The notes under the pieces were generated by a model, which ran no database searches, was not told where the DNA came from, and saw only the letters and a list, made by a program, of their open reading frames with translations. The position numbers were made by a program, and so were the translations under genes. From Streptomyces sp. CNQ-509 (GTDB lineage Bacteria > Actinomycetota > Actinomycetes > Streptomycetales > Streptomycetaceae), in NCBI RefSeq assembly GCF_001011035.1, contig NZ_CP011492.1:5687001-5751000 (forward strand): 64,000 bases of DNA, given 5' to 3'. Within the stretch, counting starts at the first letter, position 1, and each line of letters starts with the position of its first letter. This document shows positions 17,133-25,768 of the stretch, in pieces.

Positions 17133-18245
17133 ATGGATCCGCTGAACTCGCTGTGCGCAGAGACCGATGAAATCCGCCGGGACCTCGGCGACCGTGCCTC
17201 ATTCCGGGATCCGGAGATGCTGGCCCGACTCGCCCGCCGCATCGAGGAAATGCCGGGACTGTGCCGGGAACCCGCGGTCCGTGCCTTTCTGGACGACATA
17301 CGTGACTTCATCCCGGGTCGGCGGCTCTCAGCCGTCAAGGAACACATCAACACGAGGCGGGACAACCGGCTGTTCTCCCTGTTCGACGCCTCGTACTTCC
17401 CCTCGCTGCGGTTAGAGTTCCTGGCGTACGAAACCCTGCCCACGAATCCGCACATGGCCGATCGGTATGCCAGTAATACGATGCCGGTGAACATCGTGGC
17501 CCGCTCCGCGGGATTCGGCAGCCGGCCGGTGGTGGCACTGTTCCCGGAGAATCACATCGACGGGGTGCAGGAGCCGGACGACCAGATCTTCTACTTCATC
17601 GACAAGTTCGTTGAGCGGCATCGCCGAATTACCCGCCGCATGCTGGGACCGGTCCTTGCGGAAGGGAGTCTGCCACTTGTGCAGAAAGCCACGGACACGG
17701 AGATAGAGCTGGCCTCGTCCTGGTGGGTGCGACTGCACGAATACCACCACAGGCAGGGCGATATGCCCATCCCGGAGTTCCTCCCGGCGAAAAAGTCGAA
17801 GCCGCTGGCCGGGCTGGAGGAGCTGCGCGTCGACGTGTCCGGCATGCTGGCGCTCCTCGGCGACGCCGCGCTGCCGGCGGAGCCGGCGCGGTTGACGTAC
17901 GAGTACATCCTCGCCGAACGGCTGCTGCGCTACGCGGTCGAGGGCATACCCCGCCCCAACTACGACGCCGTCGCCTCGCAGCTTCTCTTCTCCTATCTCA
18001 CGGAGCACGGCGGGCTGCGGCTTCGGGGCGGCCTGATCCACCTCGACCGGGACCTCCCCCGGGTACTGGCCGGGTTCCTCGGCGAGATCGAGGCGATCGA
18101 GCGCAGGATCCACCAGGAGCCGGTGGCCGCGGTGAAGAAGCGGCTGCTGGAGTTCACCCACGCCTACACGGACTACGACGCCGAGGCCGGCGACTACCGG
18201 CACATCCCGTACTTCGCGGCGGTCAAGGCATCGCTGGGCGTGTAG
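17133..18245 (+). CDS. Uncharacterised HExxH-containing protein (possible metal enzyme) of the biosynthetic cluster
   Basis: 370 residues from ATG 17133. I do not recognise a characterised family; from memory it may be DUF6421, unverified. The striking feature is HEYHH at 202-206 (HExxH), followed 22 residues later by LEELRVD (228-234). An HExxH helix followed by an EE-x-R-x-D helix is reminiscent of gluzincin metallopeptidases such as the DPP III/M49 type, where the second glutamate is the third zinc ligand. Whether it hydrolyses peptides or performs another metal-dependent step is open. The rest is mostly helical with conserved-looking stretches (RPVVALFPENHIDGVQEPDD). No signal peptide or membrane helix, so cytosolic. 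First gene of the plus-strand cluster, 116 bp before the next gene. Confidence 0.6.
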   Translation: MDPLNSLCAETDEIRRDLGDRASFRDPEMLARLARRIEEMPGLCREPAVRAFLDDIRDFIPGRRLSAVKEHINTRRDNRLFSLFDASYFPSLRLEFLAYETLPTNPHMADRYASNTMPVNIVARSAGFGSRPVVALFPENHIDGVQEPDDQIFYFIDKFVERHRRITRRMLGPVLAEGSLPLVQKATDTEIELASSWWVRLHEYHHRQGDMPIPEFLPAKKSKPLAGLEELRVDVSGMLALLGDAALPAEPARLTYEYILAERLLRYAVEGIPRPNYDAVASQLLFSYLTEHGGLRLRGGLIHLDRDLPRVLAGFLGEIEAIERRIHQEPVAAVKKRLLEFTHAYTDYDAEAGDYRHIPYFAAVKASLGV

Positions 18246-18361
18246 GGCACGGCCCGGACCGGCCCGGCCGCCGCGCGTCACCGCGCGGCGGCCGAAGGAA
18301 CGGCGCGACCCGCACGGAACGGAAAACAGGAGCACACCCCGACGGACACCCTGGAGTGCAT

Positions 18362-19195
18362 GTGACTGCTGCAGCGGAACTGCCCGCGGTCGACCGGAAC
18401 CGGCTCGACGACCGGGTGGAGGAGCAGATCGACAAGGCGCAACTGCGCCGGACGGACAACCCGTTCTTCGCCGCCGCGCGCGACGCCGGCTCCGTCACCC
18501 CGGAGGCCGGGCTCGACATCGCCGTGTGGTGGCGGGCGATGACCAAGGGCTTCATGTTCACCACGCTGGCCGGGCTGGGGGTGATCGCCCGTTCCTTCGC
18601 GGCGGACCGCGACCCGTCCCGTACGCTCCTGGGCGCCCTCCAGACCGTCTACCGCGTCATCGGCGACGACCTGGACAACGCCGCCCCCGAGTTCAGCTCG
18701 GTCGCGCCCCGCGGGCCGGCCGGCATCCACTACGTCTGGTGGGACGACACCATCACCGCGCCCCTCGCCGCACGCGTGGACGAGTCGGCGCGCGCCCGGG
18801 CGCAGGAGCTGCCGGGCCCGGTGGCGGAGCTGCTCGCGAACATGGACCGGCTCGCCGACTCCCCGCACGGCGCCGCCGTGCAGTTGCGCGTCGTGGAGAC
18901 CATCGCGCTCGACATCGCGGTGGCGTTCCGGCGGATGTACGGGAAGGTGACGGCGGGCGGCGAGAAGGTCTTCACCGAGAAGGAGCAGTTCACCTGGATC
19001 GACGCCCACATCAAGGCGGAGACGGTGCACGCCGCGCAGGTCAGCGATGACGAGACCGGCATGACCACGCTGGTCACGGACGACGCGGAGGCGGCGGAGT
19101 TCCTGCGGCTGGTCGAGGAGTACGCCGGCAGCTTCTCACGCGCGCTGCAGTGCTTCGCCCGGCGCCTGGCCGAGCCCGCAGCGGCCGGCGCGTAG
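18362..19195 (+). CDS. Helical heme-oxygenase-like (possible di-iron) protein
   Basis: 277 residues from GTG 18362. All-helical composition with acidic and histidine residues spaced as in heme-oxygenase-like di-iron oxidases: DDLD at 102-105, HYVWWDD at 123-129, VVETIALD at 177-184, and H216-x3-E220-x2-H223 followed by D229/D230 (context DAHIKAETVHAAQVSDDE). That last HxxxExxH helix is the best evidence. Such enzymes perform N-oxygenation, C-C cleavage or desaturation with O2. Two alternatives are a TenA-like hydrolase or a non-catalytic helical protein; from memory it could be DUF6202, unverified. It ends 7 bp before the GNAT gene, so the two are probably co-translated. A ligand set for two irons cannot be proven by eye. 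Confidence 0.5.
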   Translation: MTAAAELPAVDRNRLDDRVEEQIDKAQLRRTDNPFFAAARDAGSVTPEAGLDIAVWWRAMTKGFMFTTLAGLGVIARSFAADRDPSRTLLGALQTVYRVIGDDLDNAAPEFSSVAPRGPAGIHYVWWDDTITAPLAARVDESARARAQELPGPVAELLANMDRLADSPHGAAVQLRVVETIALDIAVAFRRMYGKVTAGGEKVFTEKEQFTWIDAHIKAETVHAAQVSDDETGMTTLVTDDAEAAEFLRLVEEYAGSFSRALQCFARRLAEPAAAGA

Positions 19196-19202
19196 CCCGG
19201 AC

Positions 19203-20219
19203 ATGGAGCTGCGGGACCACTACGGCCTGGCGCTCGCCGTGATCGAGCCGGCGGAGCTGGACCGCCGGCCCTGGGCACAGGTCCGGGAGCGGATCGACGT
19301 GGTCCGGCTGCCGGAGCCGCCTCCGGGGCTGGCCGGTGAGCTGGCCGCGCGCGGCTTCGTGGTCAAGCCGTCCGCGGTGACGTGGCTGGCGGAGCTGGGT
19401 GTGGACGAGGCGGCGTTCCTGGGCAGGCTGGAGCGGGCCGACCGGCAGTCGATCCGCAGGGCGCAGCGCCGCGCCGCCGCGGCGGGGCTGCGGGAGGTGG
19501 TGGCCGACCCCATCACTCCGGAGCTGCTGGACAGCTTCCTCGTCCTGTACGCGGCGCGCGTGGCGCGGATGCGCTTCGGCGTGCCGTTCGCCCTGGACTA
19601 CCGGGACACGGTCCTGAACGGCCCGGACAAGTTCTTCGGCGTCTTCGCCGTCGCCGCGGACGGCGTCGGCGGCGAGGGCGTGAACGGCACCGACGTGGTC
19701 GGCGGCGTGCTGGTGCTGGAACGGCCGGACATCCGGACCGCGGTGCTGCGGTTCTCCGCGGTCAGCGCGGGGTGGCGGCGCCGCAGCCTGCCGCGGGCGC
19801 TGTACACCGCGGCGCTGCGCATCGCCCGGGAGAAGGGGTACGAGTACGCCACGCTCGGCGACGAGCCGAACCTGTCGGGGCACCTCACCAAGCCGGGCCT
19901 GTTCGTGTTCAAGGCCGGGCTGGGCTTCCGGCCGGTGCCCGCACAGGACTTCACCGACCCGGCGGTTACGGACGAGGCCGACTTGGTGCTTCGGCTCGGC
20001 GCACTCAGCGACCCGACGCTGATGCTCGGCTATCCGGTGTCCGCGCCGGGCGGCGAGCACACCGGCGCGGGCGGCACGGACGGCGGGAGCAGCCCTCCGG
20101 CCGCCGCCGGCGGTCCGCGGCAGCTCGCGGTCAACCTCGTCTGCGAGTCCCCGGTGAACTCCGCGCTGTACGCGGCTCCGTCGCTGGCGCCGACCGTGCT
20201 GCGCCGACCCGGCGGTTGA
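19203..20219 (+). CDS. GNAT/FemAB-like acyl- or aminoacyltransferase
   Basis: 338 residues from ATG 19203, 7 bp after the previous stop. The ERADRQSIRRAQRRAAAAGL segment (about 77-95), LYAARVARMRFGVPF (115-129), and the strand-turn-helix RFSAVSAGWRRRSLPRALYT (183-202) with YEYATLGDEP (213-222) match the GNAT-6/FemAB superfamily. Those enzymes use acyl-CoA or aminoacyl-tRNA donors. A Gly/Ser/Ala-rich linker at about 280-305 precedes a 33-residue tail (LAVNLVCESPVNSALYAAP). The linker may be a loop inside the fold or a tether. In a cluster with ATP-grasp and CoA-ligase enzymes a conjugation step (amide bond or N-acylation) is likely; the donor is unknown. It converges on the ATP-grasp gene 25 bp away. 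Confidence 0.65.
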   Translation: MELRDHYGLALAVIEPAELDRRPWAQVRERIDVVRLPEPPPGLAGELAARGFVVKPSAVTWLAELGVDEAAFLGRLERADRQSIRRAQRRAAAAGLREVVADPITPELLDSFLVLYAARVARMRFGVPFALDYRDTVLNGPDKFFGVFAVAADGVGGEGVNGTDVVGGVLVLERPDIRTAVLRFSAVSAGWRRRSLPRALYTAALRIAREKGYEYATLGDEPNLSGHLTKPGLFVFKAGLGFRPVPAQDFTDPAVTDEADLVLRLGALSDPTLMLGYPVSAPGGEHTGAGGTDGGSSPPAAAGGPRQLAVNLVCESPVNSALYAAPSLAPTVLRRPGG

Positions 20220-20244
20220 CGGAGAGCCCGGCGGCGGTGCCCGC

Positions 20245-21138
20245 TCAGCCCGCCGCCATGCTCCGCTCCACCCAGTCGAACACGCCGCCGAGCACCTGCC
20301 GGTGCTGTTCCCTGCCGAGCAGCGACAGAAAGCCCGGCACCGCGTTGACCTCAAGGATGACGTAGCCGTCGGAGGTCGGCAGGACGTCGAGTCCGGCGAG
20401 TGTGAGGCCCATGGCGCGGGTCGCCGCCACCGACAGCTCGATCAGCTCGTCGGGGGCGTCGAAGCGCTCGAAGCTGGAGCCCTCCAGCGTCTTGCAGCGC
20501 CAGGACCCGGCCGCCGGCAGCTTCAGCATGTTGATCGGGGCGACCTCCCCGGCAACGGTGATCCGGTACTCACCGCCCTCGGTGGGGTAGTACGGCTGGC
20601 ACACCAGCGTGCGGTGACGGGAGAGGAGTTCCTCGGCGAGTGCCTTGCCGGCGGCGTAGTCGGCGATCCGCTCGACATCCTGCCCGCGGTAGCCGAACGA
20701 CGGCTTGATGATCACCGGGCCCCATTCGGCGCACGCCGCCTCGACCTCGGCGGTGGTGGTCACCGACCGCAGCGGCGGCACGGGCAGCCCGGCCGCCGCC
20801 AGCCGCTGCGCCATCTGGAACTTGCTGTACCCGGTCAGCCACGCCTCCGCGGGGTCGAACATGCGCGGGCCCGGGGTGTCGCTGAGCATCGTCAGCCGCT
20901 CGACCCGGTCCTGCCAGTCGTCGCCGTACAGCTTGGCCCGGTTCAGGATCGCGTCGAAGGCCGCCGCGGGCTCCCCGCGCAGCGACAGCTCCACGTCGCC
21001 GCCGGACCCGGTGCGGTACGCGATCTCCTCCAGCGTGAAGAACGACATCTCGTGCCCGCGTTCACGCCCGTACTCCACGAGGCTCGGGCCGTCGGGATCG
21101 ATACCGGTGTAGTCCCAGCCCAGCAAGCCGATCTTCAC
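20245..21138 (-). CDS. RimK-like ATP-grasp ligase
   Basis: 297 residues from GTG 21138, which has GAGGGGAG 5 nt upstream; longer frames lack such a site. ATP-grasp landmarks: GPVIIKPSFGYRGQDVERI (about 150-168, lysine plus glycine-rich loop), VCQPYYPTEGGEYRITVAGE (about 193-212, ATP-gripping strand and metal site), and YVILEVNAVPGF (about 267-278) with the metal-binding ExN. The N-terminal WDYTGIDPDGPSLVEYGRER segment is a RimK-like pre-ATP domain. These enzymes activate a carboxylate as acyl phosphate and join it to an amine or thiol, for example amino-acid or peptide ligation or polyglutamylation. It is the only cluster gene on the minus strand. It faces the CoA-ligase-like gene across a 193-bp divergent promoter region. 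Confidence 0.8.
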   Translation of the reverse strand: MKIGLLGWDYTGIDPDGPSLVEYGRERGHEMSFFTLEEIAYRTGSGGDVELSLRGEPAAAFDAILNRAKLYGDDWQDRVERLTMLSDTPGPRMFDPAEAWLTGYSKFQMAQRLAAAGLPVPPLRSVTTTAEVEAACAEWGPVIIKPSFGYRGQDVERIADYAAGKALAEELLSRHRTLVCQPYYPTEGGEYRITVAGEVAPINMLKLPAAGSWRCKTLEGSSFERFDAPDELIELSVAATRAMGLTLAGLDVLPTSDGYVILEVNAVPGFLSLLGREQHRQVLGGVFDWVERSMAAG

Positions 21139-21331
21139 GGTGCTCCCCTCGGGTGCGTGGCCGCGCGGCCCTCCGCCTTCCCGTGCCGGAGCCTCCCGGC
21201 AGGACGAACTCCCTGTCAAGGCCGTTGGCAGCACAAGAATTTGGCCACACAAGTGGTCTACCGCTCGGCCGCACCGTCCCGTTAGCATCAGCCGCCGTAT
21301 TCGTGCTCGCGTACGAGGGGGGATTGCTGCC

Positions 21332-22984
21332 GTGGGCATGTGGGGAACGCTCGTCAGGCCAGGCCGGAAAGAGGCCGACGCGTACCGCACGGCGGGCTGG
21401 TGGCGGGACGAGACCTTCCTCGACGACCTTGAGGCGGCGGCCCGTTCACGCCCAGCTCACCCCGCGATCATCGCGTACGAGGGTCGTGATCACGCCAGGA
21501 CGCTCACCTACGCCGAGCTTGCGGACGTCGTCGAGCGGTTCGCGGCGGCGCTCGCGGCGCTCGGCGTCGGACGCGGCGACGTCGTCGCGCTGTACATGCC
21601 GAACCGGTGGCAGCTCACCCCGCTCTTCCTGGCGTGCCACCGGATCGGCGCCGTCACCTCACCGGTGATCCCCGCGCTCGACGTGCGCGAGTTGGCGTAC
21701 GTGCTCACGGAGAGCGGCGCGAAGGTCTGCGTCACGGTGGACCGGATAGGCGAGACCGACTACGGCGCCCGGCTGGCCGAGGCCGCGCCGAAGACGCTGG
21801 CGCACCGGGTGGTGATCGGCGACGCCGCCGCGTCCGGTGCGCTGGACTTCGAGGGGTTCTTCGTACGGACCGACCACCCGCCGGTGGCATCGGCCGCCCC
21901 GCTCGGACCGGACGACCCGTCACTGCTGCTCTACACCTCCGGCACCACCGGCCGGATGAAGGGCGTGGTGCACAGCCAGAACACCCTGCACGCCGCGGTG
22001 CTCGCGGTCTCCCGGCCGCACCGGCTGACCGCCGGCGACATCATCTCGATCCCGGCCTTCGCCACGCACATGGCCGGGTTGACCTACGCCTGCTACATGC
22101 CGCTGCTGCTGCACGCCACCTGCGTCACGCAGTCCGACCACCTCGACGTGGAGCTCTTCCTCGACCTGCTCGCCGAGCACCGCATCACGTGGGCGTACGC
22201 CGCGCCGGCGCGGCTGGTCGACATGCTGGAGATCCAGCGCGCTCAGCCGCGGGACACCTCCGCCGTGGTGCAGGTCGTCTCCGGCTCGGCGCCCATTCAG
22301 CCGCGGCTGATCTCGGAGATGCGGAAGGTCTTCGACCTGCCCGTGCGCGCGCTGTGGGGCATGACCGAGAACGGCGCGGTCACCGTGACCCGGGACGGCG
22401 ACCCGGAAGGCTGGGCGGCGCACAGCGACGGCCGGGCGGAGCCGTCGATGGAGGTGCGCATCGACGCCGGGCCGGGCAAGCCGGAGCCGGCCGTGGGCCG
22501 GCTGCTGGTCCGCGGCGCCTCGCAGTGCCTGGGCTATCTGGGCCAGCGCGAGGTGTACGAAGCGTGCCTGGACGCCGACGGCTGGTTCGACACCGGCGAC
22601 CTGGCGCGCCACGACGGCCGCGGCGGTATCCGCATCACCGGCCGCCGGGTGGACCAGATCAACCGCGCCAACGGCCAGAAGATCGCCACACTGGAGGTCG
22701 AGTCCGTCCTCACCCGGCACCCGAACATCAGGGAGGTCGCACTCGTCGGCTACCCCGATCCTCAGCTGCCCACCGCGGAGCTGGTGTGCGCGGTCGTGGT
22801 GGCGGACGGCGAACCGCCGACGCTGGAGTCGGTGCACGCGCACCTTGCGGCCGAGAAGATGGCCCGGGTGCTGTGGCCGGACCGGGTGCAGTTCGTCTGG
22901 GAGCTGCCGAAGAACTCGCTGGGCAAGGTGCTGCGCCATCCGCTGCGCGAGCGCCTCGAGATCGAGTACGCCGCCCGCCGATGA
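21332..22984 (+). CDS. Acyl-CoA ligase-like adenylating enzyme (ANL superfamily)
   Basis: 550 residues. GTG 21332 is preceded by GAGGGGGGA at 8 nt; ATG 21338 is an in-frame alternative. Adenylation motifs: LLYTSGTTGRMKGVVHSQ near 200 (P-loop, A3), ALWGMTENGAVTVT near 345 (A5), DADGWFDTGDLARHDGRGGI near 415 (A7) and the C-terminal lysine region LPKNSLGKVLRHPLRERLE near 530 (A10). The order is closest to medium-chain or cyclohexanecarboxylate-type CoA ligases rather than NRPS A domains. It could charge a CoA, a carrier protein or an amine. The ATGA overlap with the MFS gene couples their translation. The substrate cannot be read from sequence. Confidence 0.85.
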   Translation: MGMWGTLVRPGRKEADAYRTAGWWRDETFLDDLEAAARSRPAHPAIIAYEGRDHARTLTYAELADVVERFAAALAALGVGRGDVVALYMPNRWQLTPLFLACHRIGAVTSPVIPALDVRELAYVLTESGAKVCVTVDRIGETDYGARLAEAAPKTLAHRVVIGDAAASGALDFEGFFVRTDHPPVASAAPLGPDDPSLLLYTSGTTGRMKGVVHSQNTLHAAVLAVSRPHRLTAGDIISIPAFATHMAGLTYACYMPLLLHATCVTQSDHLDVELFLDLLAEHRITWAYAAPARLVDMLEIQRAQPRDTSAVVQVVSGSAPIQPRLISEMRKVFDLPVRALWGMTENGAVTVTRDGDPEGWAAHSDGRAEPSMEVRIDAGPGKPEPAVGRLLVRGASQCLGYLGQREVYEACLDADGWFDTGDLARHDGRGGIRITGRRVDQINRANGQKIATLEVESVLTRHPNIREVALVGYPDPQLPTAELVCAVVVADGEPPTLESVHAHLAAEKMARVLWPDRVQFVWELPKNSLGKVLRHPLRERLEIEYAARR

Positions 22985-24609
22985 CGGCCTCGCCGGGCTC
23001 CCCGCCCCCCTGGGGGTCCTCCCCCCCGGCGGGCTCCGCGGAGCCCGGCGGCGTCCCCGCGTCCCACGCGGCGCGCAGGCGGCGCTCGGTCGCGCTCCTG
23101 GTGATCTCCACGGCGCAGTTGATGTTCCTGCTCGACGCGACCATCGTCAACGTCGCGCTGCCCAGCATGCAGCGCTCGCTCGATCTGTCGGGCTCCGACC
23201 TGGAGTGGGTCGTCGCGTCGTACTCGATCGCCTTCGGCGGGCTGCTGATGCTGGGCGGCCGGTGCGGCGACATCCTGGGCAGGCGGCAGGTGTTCACCGC
23301 CGGCATCGCGCTGTTCACCGTCGCCTCGCTGCTCGGCGGCATGGCCTGGGAGCCGTGGCTGCTGGTGGTGTGCAGGACGGCGCAGGGCGTGGGCGCGGCG
23401 GCGGCGTCGCCGGCCGCGCTCTCGCTGATCGCGGTGACGTTCCCCGAGGGGCCGGAGCGCAATCGGGCGGTGGGCTGGTACACGGCGGTGGCCACGGCGG
23501 GCGGCGGCGTCGGCATCATGGCCGGCGGGCTGATCACGTCGTATCTCTCCTGGCGCTGGGTGCTGTTCGTCAACGTCCCGATCGGGGTGGCGATCCTCGC
23601 CGTGGGCCGGCGGGTGCTGAAGGAGACGGAGCGGCGGCGCGGCGCGTTCGACGCGGTGGGCGCCGTCACCGGGACGCTGGCGGCGCTGCTGCTGGTCTAC
23701 GGGCTGATCGACGGCGCCGCGGACGGCGGCAACTGGAGCTCTCCCGCGGTCGTCGGCGCGCTGGTGCTCGCGGCGGTGCTGCTGCCGGTCTTCGTGCTGG
23801 TGGAGAAGCGGAGCAAGCAGCCGCTGGTGCCGCTGCGGCTGTTCGCGGGCCGCACCAGGCCGGGTACGTACGCGGTGTTCGCGCTCACCAGCACCGCGAT
23901 GTTCGGCATCTTCTTCTTCCTCACGCTCTTCCTGCAGCGGGTGTGGGACTACTCGCCACTGAAGACGGCGTTCGTGTACATCCCGCTGACCGGCCTGCTG
24001 GTGCTGGGCGCCAAGGTCAGCTCGCGCCTCGTGGCGGTGGCCGGCACGAGGCCGCTGGTGTGCGGCGGGCTGCTGGTCGCGACGGTCGGCATGCTGTGGC
24101 TGTCGCGGATCGGCGACTCCGCCGGGTACACCACCGGGATGCTGGTTCCCACGGTGCTGACGTACGCGGGTCTCGGTGTGGTCAGCGTGCCGCTGACGAT
24201 CGCCGCGCTCGCCGACGTACCGGACGAGGACTCGGGCGCCGCCTCCGGCCTGTTCAACATGTCCCGGCAGATCGGCGGCGCCACCGGCCTGGCCGTGCTC
24301 GGCACGGTGGTGTGGGCGACGGTCGAGGCGCAGGACCACGCGGACGCGGAGGCCGCGCTGTCCGAGGGCGTCGGCCGCGGGTTCCTCGTGGCGGCGGGCG
24401 TCACGGCGCTCGCCCTGCTTCTCGCGCTGCTGACCGTGCCGGGGAGGGCCGAGCCGGGAGCCCCGGCGGACGTGCGCACCGCGGCGGGCGGTACGGACGG
24501 GCCGAAGACGACGGACGGGCCGGCGGCCGGAACCGCCGGTCCGGCCGAGCCGGCGGCTCCCGGTGCCGCGGGTCCGGCGGAGCCGGGAAGGGCGGGTGAC
24601 GGTGGCTGA
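22981..24609 (+). CDS. DHA2-type (14-helix) MFS drug/metabolite exporter
   Basis: 542 residues from ATG 22981 (overlaps the upstream stop as ATGA). After a Pro/Gly-rich N-terminus come LLVISTAQLMFLLDATIVNV (helix 1 with motif D1, characteristic of DHA2 transporters), GGRCGDILGRRQVFTAG (motif A) and VGWYTAVATAGGGVGIMAGG (motif C of antiporters). About 14 hydrophobic helices fit the EmrB/QacA branch. The C-terminal ~50 residues are a Gly/Pro/Ala-rich tail. It is expected to export the cluster product, or confer self-resistance, by proton antiport. The N-terminal codons coincide with a palindromic repeat at 23001-23052, so residues 5-25 are probably a recent insertion or a hypervariable tail. 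Confidence 0.9.
   Translation: MTASPGSPPPWGSSPPAGSAEPGGVPASHAARRRRSVALLVISTAQLMFLLDATIVNVALPSMQRSLDLSGSDLEWVVASYSIAFGGLLMLGGRCGDILGRRQVFTAGIALFTVASLLGGMAWEPWLLVVCRTAQGVGAAAASPAALSLIAVTFPEGPERNRAVGWYTAVATAGGGVGIMAGGLITSYLSWRWVLFVNVPIGVAILAVGRRVLKETERRRGAFDAVGAVTGTLAALLLVYGLIDGAADGGNWSSPAVVGALVLAAVLLPVFVLVEKRSKQPLVPLRLFAGRTRPGTYAVFALTSTAMFGIFFFLTLFLQRVWDYSPLKTAFVYIPLTGLLVLGAKVSSRLVAVAGTRPLVCGGLLVATVGMLWLSRIGDSAGYTTGMLVPTVLTYAGLGVVSVPLTIAALADVPDEDSGAASGLFNMSRQIGGATGLAVLGTVVWATVEAQDHADAEAALSEGVGRGFLVAAGVTALALLLALLTVPGRAEPGAPADVRTAAGGTDGPKTTDGPAAGTAGPAEPAAPGAAGPAEPGRAGDGG
23001..23052. repeat. GC-rich palindromic repeat inside the MFS N-terminus
   Basis: CCCCCCTGGGGG at 23005-23015 is followed by the perfect 16-bp palindrome GGGCTCCGCGGAGCCC at 23031-23046. 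The element is read in frame as low-complexity Pro/Gly/Ser residues. Its look (nested C-run/G-run hairpins) matches the small dispersed palindromic repeats common in streptomycete intergenic DNA. A similar CCCAG/CTGGG element lies in rho. Confidence 0.55.
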
Positions 24610-25732
24610 CGTCCTTGTCATCGGGGGAGGCATCGCGGGTGCCGCGGCGGGATGGTTCCTCGCCAGGCAGCGCGGCGGCAGCCGGGTGACCCTGCTGGAG
24701 GCGGAGCGCGCACCGGGGATGCACGCGACCGGGCGCTCCGCGGCGCTGTTCAGCGAGTACTTCGGCAACGCGACGGTGCGGGCGCTCACCGGGCACAGCC
24801 GGGCCTTCTACGCGGCGCCGCCCGCGGGCTTCGCCGCCGGCGCGCTGCTCACGCCGCGCGGCGTGCTCGCCCTCGGCACCCCGGAGACCGCCGCCGCCTT
24901 CGAGGCGGCGAAGGCCGCGGGGGCCGGCGCGCCGCGGCCCGCGGTGGAGCTGACCGCCGCGGCGGCGCTGGCGCTCTGCCCCCTGCTCCGCCCCGGCGCC
25001 TTCGACCGGGCGCTGCACAAACCCGGCGCCTGCGACATCGACGTGGGCGCCGCGCACCAGGGCTTCCTGCGCGGGCTGCGTGCCGCCGGCGGCACGGTGG
25101 TGACCGGTGCACGGGTCACAGGGCTCTGCCGCCGCGGGGGCCGGTGGCACGCCGCCACCTCCGCCGGCGGTTTCTCCGCGCCGCTCGTCGTCAACGCCGC
25201 CGGCGCGTGGGCGGACGACGTTGCGCACCTGGCCGGCGTGGCGCCGGCCGGGCTCGTCGCGTACCGCCGCACCGCCGCCCTCGCGCCGGTACCCGACGGC
25301 CACGACGTCACCGGCTGGCCGATGGTCACCGACGTCGCCGACACCTTCTACGCCCGCCCCGAGCCCGGCGGCCTGCTGCTCTCCCCTGCCGACGCGACGC
25401 CGATGGTGCCGGGTCGAGCACGGCACGACGATACCGACGTGGCGCTGGCCATCGCGCGGTTCGAGGCGATGGTCGCACTCCCGCTGCGGCACGTCACGCA
25501 CGCCTGGGCGGGGCTGCGCACCGCCGCGCCCGACGACACCCCCGTGATCGGGCCCGACCCGGACGCGCCGGGGTTCTGCTGGCTCGCCGGACTCGGCGGC
25601 TACGGCATCCAGACAGCCCCCGCGGCCGGCGCGCTGCTCGCCGCCCTCGCCGCGGGGGACGCACCACCCACCGCACTGCGCTCGCTCGCCACAGACGTCA
25701 CCCCTGTCCACACCCGCACGGCACCTCTCTGA
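24602..25732 (+). CDS. FAD-dependent amino-acid oxidase/dehydrogenase (DAO family)
   Basis: 376 residues from GTG 24602 (GGAAGGG 9 nt upstream; GTG 24596 is the alternative), overlapping the MFS stop by 8 bp. The start VADVLVIGGGIAGAAAGWFL carries the GxGxxG flavin site. GMHATGRSAALFSEYFGN at about 40-57 and the C-terminal DTPVIGPDPDAPGFCWLAGL with GGYGIQTAPAAG near 325-355 are typical of glycine oxidase and D-arginine-dehydrogenase-like DAO enzymes. It probably oxidises a C-N bond of an amine or D-amino acid to an imine, giving an aldehyde, ketone or cyclic imine in the pathway. Soluble; no signal peptide. Its substrate may be linked to that of the downstream A-PCP-R enzyme 36 bp away. Confidence 0.8.
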   Translation: MADVLVIGGGIAGAAAGWFLARQRGGSRVTLLEAERAPGMHATGRSAALFSEYFGNATVRALTGHSRAFYAAPPAGFAAGALLTPRGVLALGTPETAAAFEAAKAAGAGAPRPAVELTAAAALALCPLLRPGAFDRALHKPGACDIDVGAAHQGFLRGLRAAGGTVVTGARVTGLCRRGGRWHAATSAGGFSAPLVVNAAGAWADDVAHLAGVAPAGLVAYRRTAALAPVPDGHDVTGWPMVTDVADTFYARPEPGGLLLSPADATPMVPGRARHDDTDVALAIARFEAMVALPLRHVTHAWAGLRTAAPDDTPVIGPDPDAPGFCWLAGLGGYGIQTAPAAGALLAALAAGDAPPTALRSLATDVTPVHTRTAPL

Positions 25733-25768
25733 CCTCAACCCCCTTCCGGGAGAGAGAGTTCGCTGGAC

